Shown piece by piece: positions 62,224-64,000 of a stretch of 64,000 nt of DNA. The position numbers and the translations under genes are program-made. Positions within the stretch are counted from its first letter, which is position 1. Every line of letters begins with the position of its first letter. This stretch comes from Verrucomicrobiota bacterium (GTDB taxonomy: Bacteria > Verrucomicrobiota > Verrucomicrobiia > Limisphaerales > UBA9464), in contig CANGKZ010000018.1 in NCBI GenBank assembly GCA_947454705.1, positions 29,736 to 93,735 on the forward strand, written 5' to 3'. The notes below the pieces were generated by a model. It was not told where the DNA came from. It saw nothing but the letters and a program-made list of their open reading frames with translations, and did no database searches.

Positions 62224-63186
62224 ATGATCCGAGTACTCCTGGTAGTCGGAATCCTAGTGCAATTCGGCATCGGGATGCTGACCGCGCAACAAGCCCCTCA
62301 GTTCCTCAGCGTTCAACGGCAAACCAACAGCGACGTCACGCTTCAGATTGCATCCACTTCCGGGAAATACCTGCGGCTCGAAGGGGCCGATCGTCTTCCG
62401 GAATGGCACGGACTTCAGACCTACAAAAGCACCGGAACCAATCCGATCGTCGACGGCAGCAGCGCCGTTCTTGGAACGCGGTTCTACCGGGTGGTGGAGG
62501 TCGAGGAAGCCACTCCACTGACCGGCGATCATCTGGTGACCGACGATGGCGAAGCAGTGATTCATCCCATCAATCACGCGAGCTTCGTCATGCGGTGGAA
62601 GGACCGGTATGTATACAACGATCCAGTGGGCGGATCCTCCCCGTACACAGGCATTCCGCGTGCGTCGCTGATTTTGATCAGCCACAGTCACTCGGACCAT
62701 TTCGACGCCGCAACGCTTTCGGCGGTGAAGCAGAACGACACGGTGATCATCGCCCCGGCGGCGGTGTACAGCAGCCTCTCCGTGGCCCTGAAGGCGCAGA
62801 CCATTCCGCTGTCGAACGGATCCTCGACGAATGTGTTGGGGATCCAGGTCGAAGCGATCCCTGCCTACAACGCGAACCATCCCAAGGGCACCGGGAACGG
62901 CTATGTGGTTACCCTTGGTGGACGCCGGATCTTCATGAGTGGGGACACCGGCAACATTGCAGAAATGCGGGCGTTGACCGACATCGACGTTGCCTTCGTC
63001 TGCATGAACGTTCCCTTCACCATGACCTTGGCCGAGGCGGTCACCGCAGTGCGGGCATTCCGTCCCCGGGTGACCTATCCGTACCATTATCGGAACCAGG
63101 ACAACACCCAGGCCAACGTAGCTTCGTTCCGTCAGCAGATCAGCGCCGATCCTTCCCTCGAAGTGCGTCTTCGAAAATGGTACTAA
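62224..63186 (+). CDS. Exported metallo-beta-lactamase-fold hydrolase
   Basis: The 320-residue protein has a signal peptide (MIRVLLVVGILVQFGIGMLT), a short beta region (about 30-100), then an UlaG-like beta-lactamase fold: INHASFVMRWKDRYVYNDPV, the metal motif LILISHSHSDHFDAATL (HxHxDH), YNANHPKGTGNGYVVTLGG, FMSGDTGNIAEMRAL and the late histidine in RVTYPYHYRNQDN. The metal site looks complete. Cytoplasmic relatives act on lactone or N-acyl substrates; this one is exported. It follows the propeller gene by 38 bases and ends the operon. A longer upstream open frame in the same phase is not used because the signal peptide starts at 62224. Confidence 0.87.
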   Translation: MIRVLLVVGILVQFGIGMLTAQQAPQFLSVQRQTNSDVTLQIASTSGKYLRLEGADRLPEWHGLQTYKSTGTNPIVDGSSAVLGTRFYRVVEVEEATPLTGDHLVTDDGEAVIHPINHASFVMRWKDRYVYNDPVGGSSPYTGIPRASLILISHSHSDHFDAATLSAVKQNDTVIIAPAAVYSSLSVALKAQTIPLSNGSSTNVLGIQVEAIPAYNANHPKGTGNGYVVTLGGRRIFMSGDTGNIAEMRALTDIDVAFVCMNVPFTMTLAEAVTAVRAFRPRVTYPYHYRNQDNTQANVASFRQQISADPSLEVRLRKWY

Positions 63187-63246
63187 TCGACCGTTTTAGT
63201 GGTGGTGTGATTCTGAAATCCATTCCTGCCAAAGTCTGACTCCCCG

Positions 63247-63639
63247 ATGAGTGCATGGAGACGAGAGGCGCTGACCCGAATACCTGGGCTTAGAGGTCAA
63301 ATTCTCAAAGCAACGGATCCCATGGAACTTTGGATCGAACTCGTGGGAATCTGCGGAGAGGCCTGTAATGAATTGGATGAGGCGCTCGTTGCTTCAATCT
63401 ACAGCTACGCGCAGTGGTGTTGGAAATCGCCAAACTCAGAAACCAGAACAGCCGTCGTCTGCGCCTTTTTTGAGCACCTGCCCACGACCCCATCCCTGCG
63501 TCGTGACATGATCCATCGACTCGATCAGAAGACTTTTATCGAACTGAAGGGCGCCTTCCAATACCACCTTTCCTCGACGGAATTTCAGCATCTCGAACAC
63601 GAGTTCCTTGAGGCCAAACGACAACACCGTCGTAGCTGA
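63247..63639 (+). CDS. Small cytoplasmic protein of unknown function
   Basis: The 130-residue, mostly helical protein has several Cys and Trp residues (LWIELVGICGEACNELDEAL, SIYSYAQWCWKSPN), then AVVCAFFEHLPTTPSLRRDM and FQYHLSSTEFQHLEHEFLE. It has no signal peptide or membrane segment. The pattern recalls small helical proteins found beside toxins and as immunity-like orphans, but I cannot name the family with confidence. It lies 60 bases after the beta-lactamase-fold gene and before the 5S rRNA. Confidence 0.65.
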   Translation: MSAWRREALTRIPGLRGQILKATDPMELWIELVGICGEACNELDEALVASIYSYAQWCWKSPNSETRTAVVCAFFEHLPTTPSLRRDMIHRLDQKTFIELKGAFQYHLSSTEFQHLEHEFLEAKRQHRRS

Positions 63640-63838
63640 GAGCCTTAGAACAGGATTTCAACGAAACCCTGAAAAGCTCATCTCAACAACGAGTGCCGGC
63701 CCATTTGGAGTGCGGTGGCAGAGCTTAAGCGTCGACACCGCTTTCGAGTCCGGACGGAGAGCAGAACCGACCGGTAGCCTCTCGCCCACTTGCCTACTCG
63801 CCCACTTACCAACTTGCTCATTTCCGTGCTGGTGCACG
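63640..63838. other. Spacer before the rRNA terminator, with a hairpin and short direct repeats
   Basis: GCGGTG (63712-63717) pairs with CACCGC (63736-63741) around the palindrome GCTTAAGC. A short direct repeat, CTCGCCCACTT / CTCGCCCACTT, lies at 63781-63807. There is no gene. Confidence 0.5.
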
Positions 63839-63880
63839 AAAAAACCCCGACCTTGGATTTTACCAGGATCGGGGTTTTTT
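63839..63880. terminator. Bidirectional terminator between 63247 gene and 5S rRNA
   Basis: AAAAAA-CCCCGA (63839-63850) pairs with TCGGGG-TTTTTT (63869-63880), with further partial pairing of CCTTGG and CCAGGA inside. The symmetric A- and T-runs let it stop both the plus-strand gene and the minus-strand rRNA transcript. Confidence 0.88.
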
Positions 63881-63888
63881 ACTAAAGG

Positions 63889-64000
63889 AAGGCGGCAACC
63901 TACTCTCGCACAAGCTATACATGTACTACCATCGGCAATGCTGCGTTTGACGGCCGAGTTCGGGATGGGATCGGGTCGGACCGCAGCTTTATAGCCACCA
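63889..64000 (-). rRNA. rrf: 5S ribosomal RNA (5' end outside the window)
   Basis: Read on the minus strand the segment contains GATCCCATCCCGAACTCGG, CCGATGGTAGT and GTGCGAGAGTAGGTTGCCGCC, the conserved loop and 3' helix elements of bacterial 5S rRNA. The terminal GGTGGC and GCCGCC can pair as helix I, so only a few 5' bases are missing. The 3' end is close to 63889, followed by the terminator at 63839-63880. The 23S gene would lie to the right of the window. Confidence 0.93.

Overview
The window looks like a GC-rich chromosomal segment of a free-living Verrucomicrobiota bacterium, most likely a Limisphaerales (Pedosphaera)-type lineage. The evidence is the combination of families, judged by reading and not by any search: five secreted PQQ-like beta-propeller proteins (four with an inserted EF-hand pair), a PSCyt1-type cytochrome c protein, a large propeller/HEAT/cytochrome 'membrane-bound dehydrogenase', two pseudopilins of the PVC type, a DUF2723 membrane protein, few visible Shine-Dalgarno sequences, and intergenic space filled with dispersed hairpin repeats. 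I saw no transposase, phage gene or CRISPR array.

Layout. 1-2.9 kb: two tandem propeller/EF-hand genes, the first cut by the window edge. 3.4-5.0 kb: an acyl-CoA synthetase (minus). 5.6-8.0 kb: a cytochrome/ankyrin/terpenoid-cyclase-fold fusion, flanked by repeat-rich spacers. 8.8-18.7 kb: an ion and osmolyte island: ClC chloride transporter, membrane glycosyltransferase, cation/H+ antiporter and KtrB-KtrA potassium uptake on plus, facing a Na+/H+ antiporter plus a fused glucosyl-phosphoglycerate synthase/phosphatase on minus. 19.3-20.7 kb: another propeller. 21.2-22.6 kb: a small membrane protein and a KirBac potassium channel. 22.6-29.5 kb: accessory redox genes (two LysR/SDR divergons, a YHS protein, thioredoxin, a UDG-family protein, a third SDR). 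29.7-32.5 kb: isocitrate dehydrogenase and a secreted glucuronoyl-esterase-like enzyme.

32.8-41.1 kb is a collinear carbohydrate operon (Gfo/Idh/MocA dehydrogenase, HAD phosphatase, an unrecognised protein, PfkB kinase, ApbE, secreted metallophosphoesterase, DhnA-type aldolase) closed by a strong terminator. 41.2-47.2 kb: a secreted proline-rich GspC-like protein (minus) divergent from an ECF sigma factor, an overlapping anti-sigma-like protein and a 1329-residue DUF2723/TPR protein. 47.7-50.8 kb: plsY-gpsA-thrB-GNAT. 50.9-55.7 kb: a propeller, an orphan ParA, a CBS-containing manganese pyrophosphatase and a nucleoside-phosphorylase-fold protein. 55.8-63.6 kb: two pseudopilins (minus) divergent from a dehydrogenase, propeller and beta-lactamase-fold operon. 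The window ends inside a 5S rRNA gene (minus), so an rRNA operon runs in from the right.

The most interesting features are the osmoadaptation island with its enzyme fusion and hairpin leader before the ClC gene; the cytochrome-ankyrin-cyclase-fold protein; the uncharacterised sugar operon; and families of dispersed structured repeats, one of which carries two hairpins with complementary tetraloops. All functions are inferred from sequence motifs and context. No database search or folding calculation was run.
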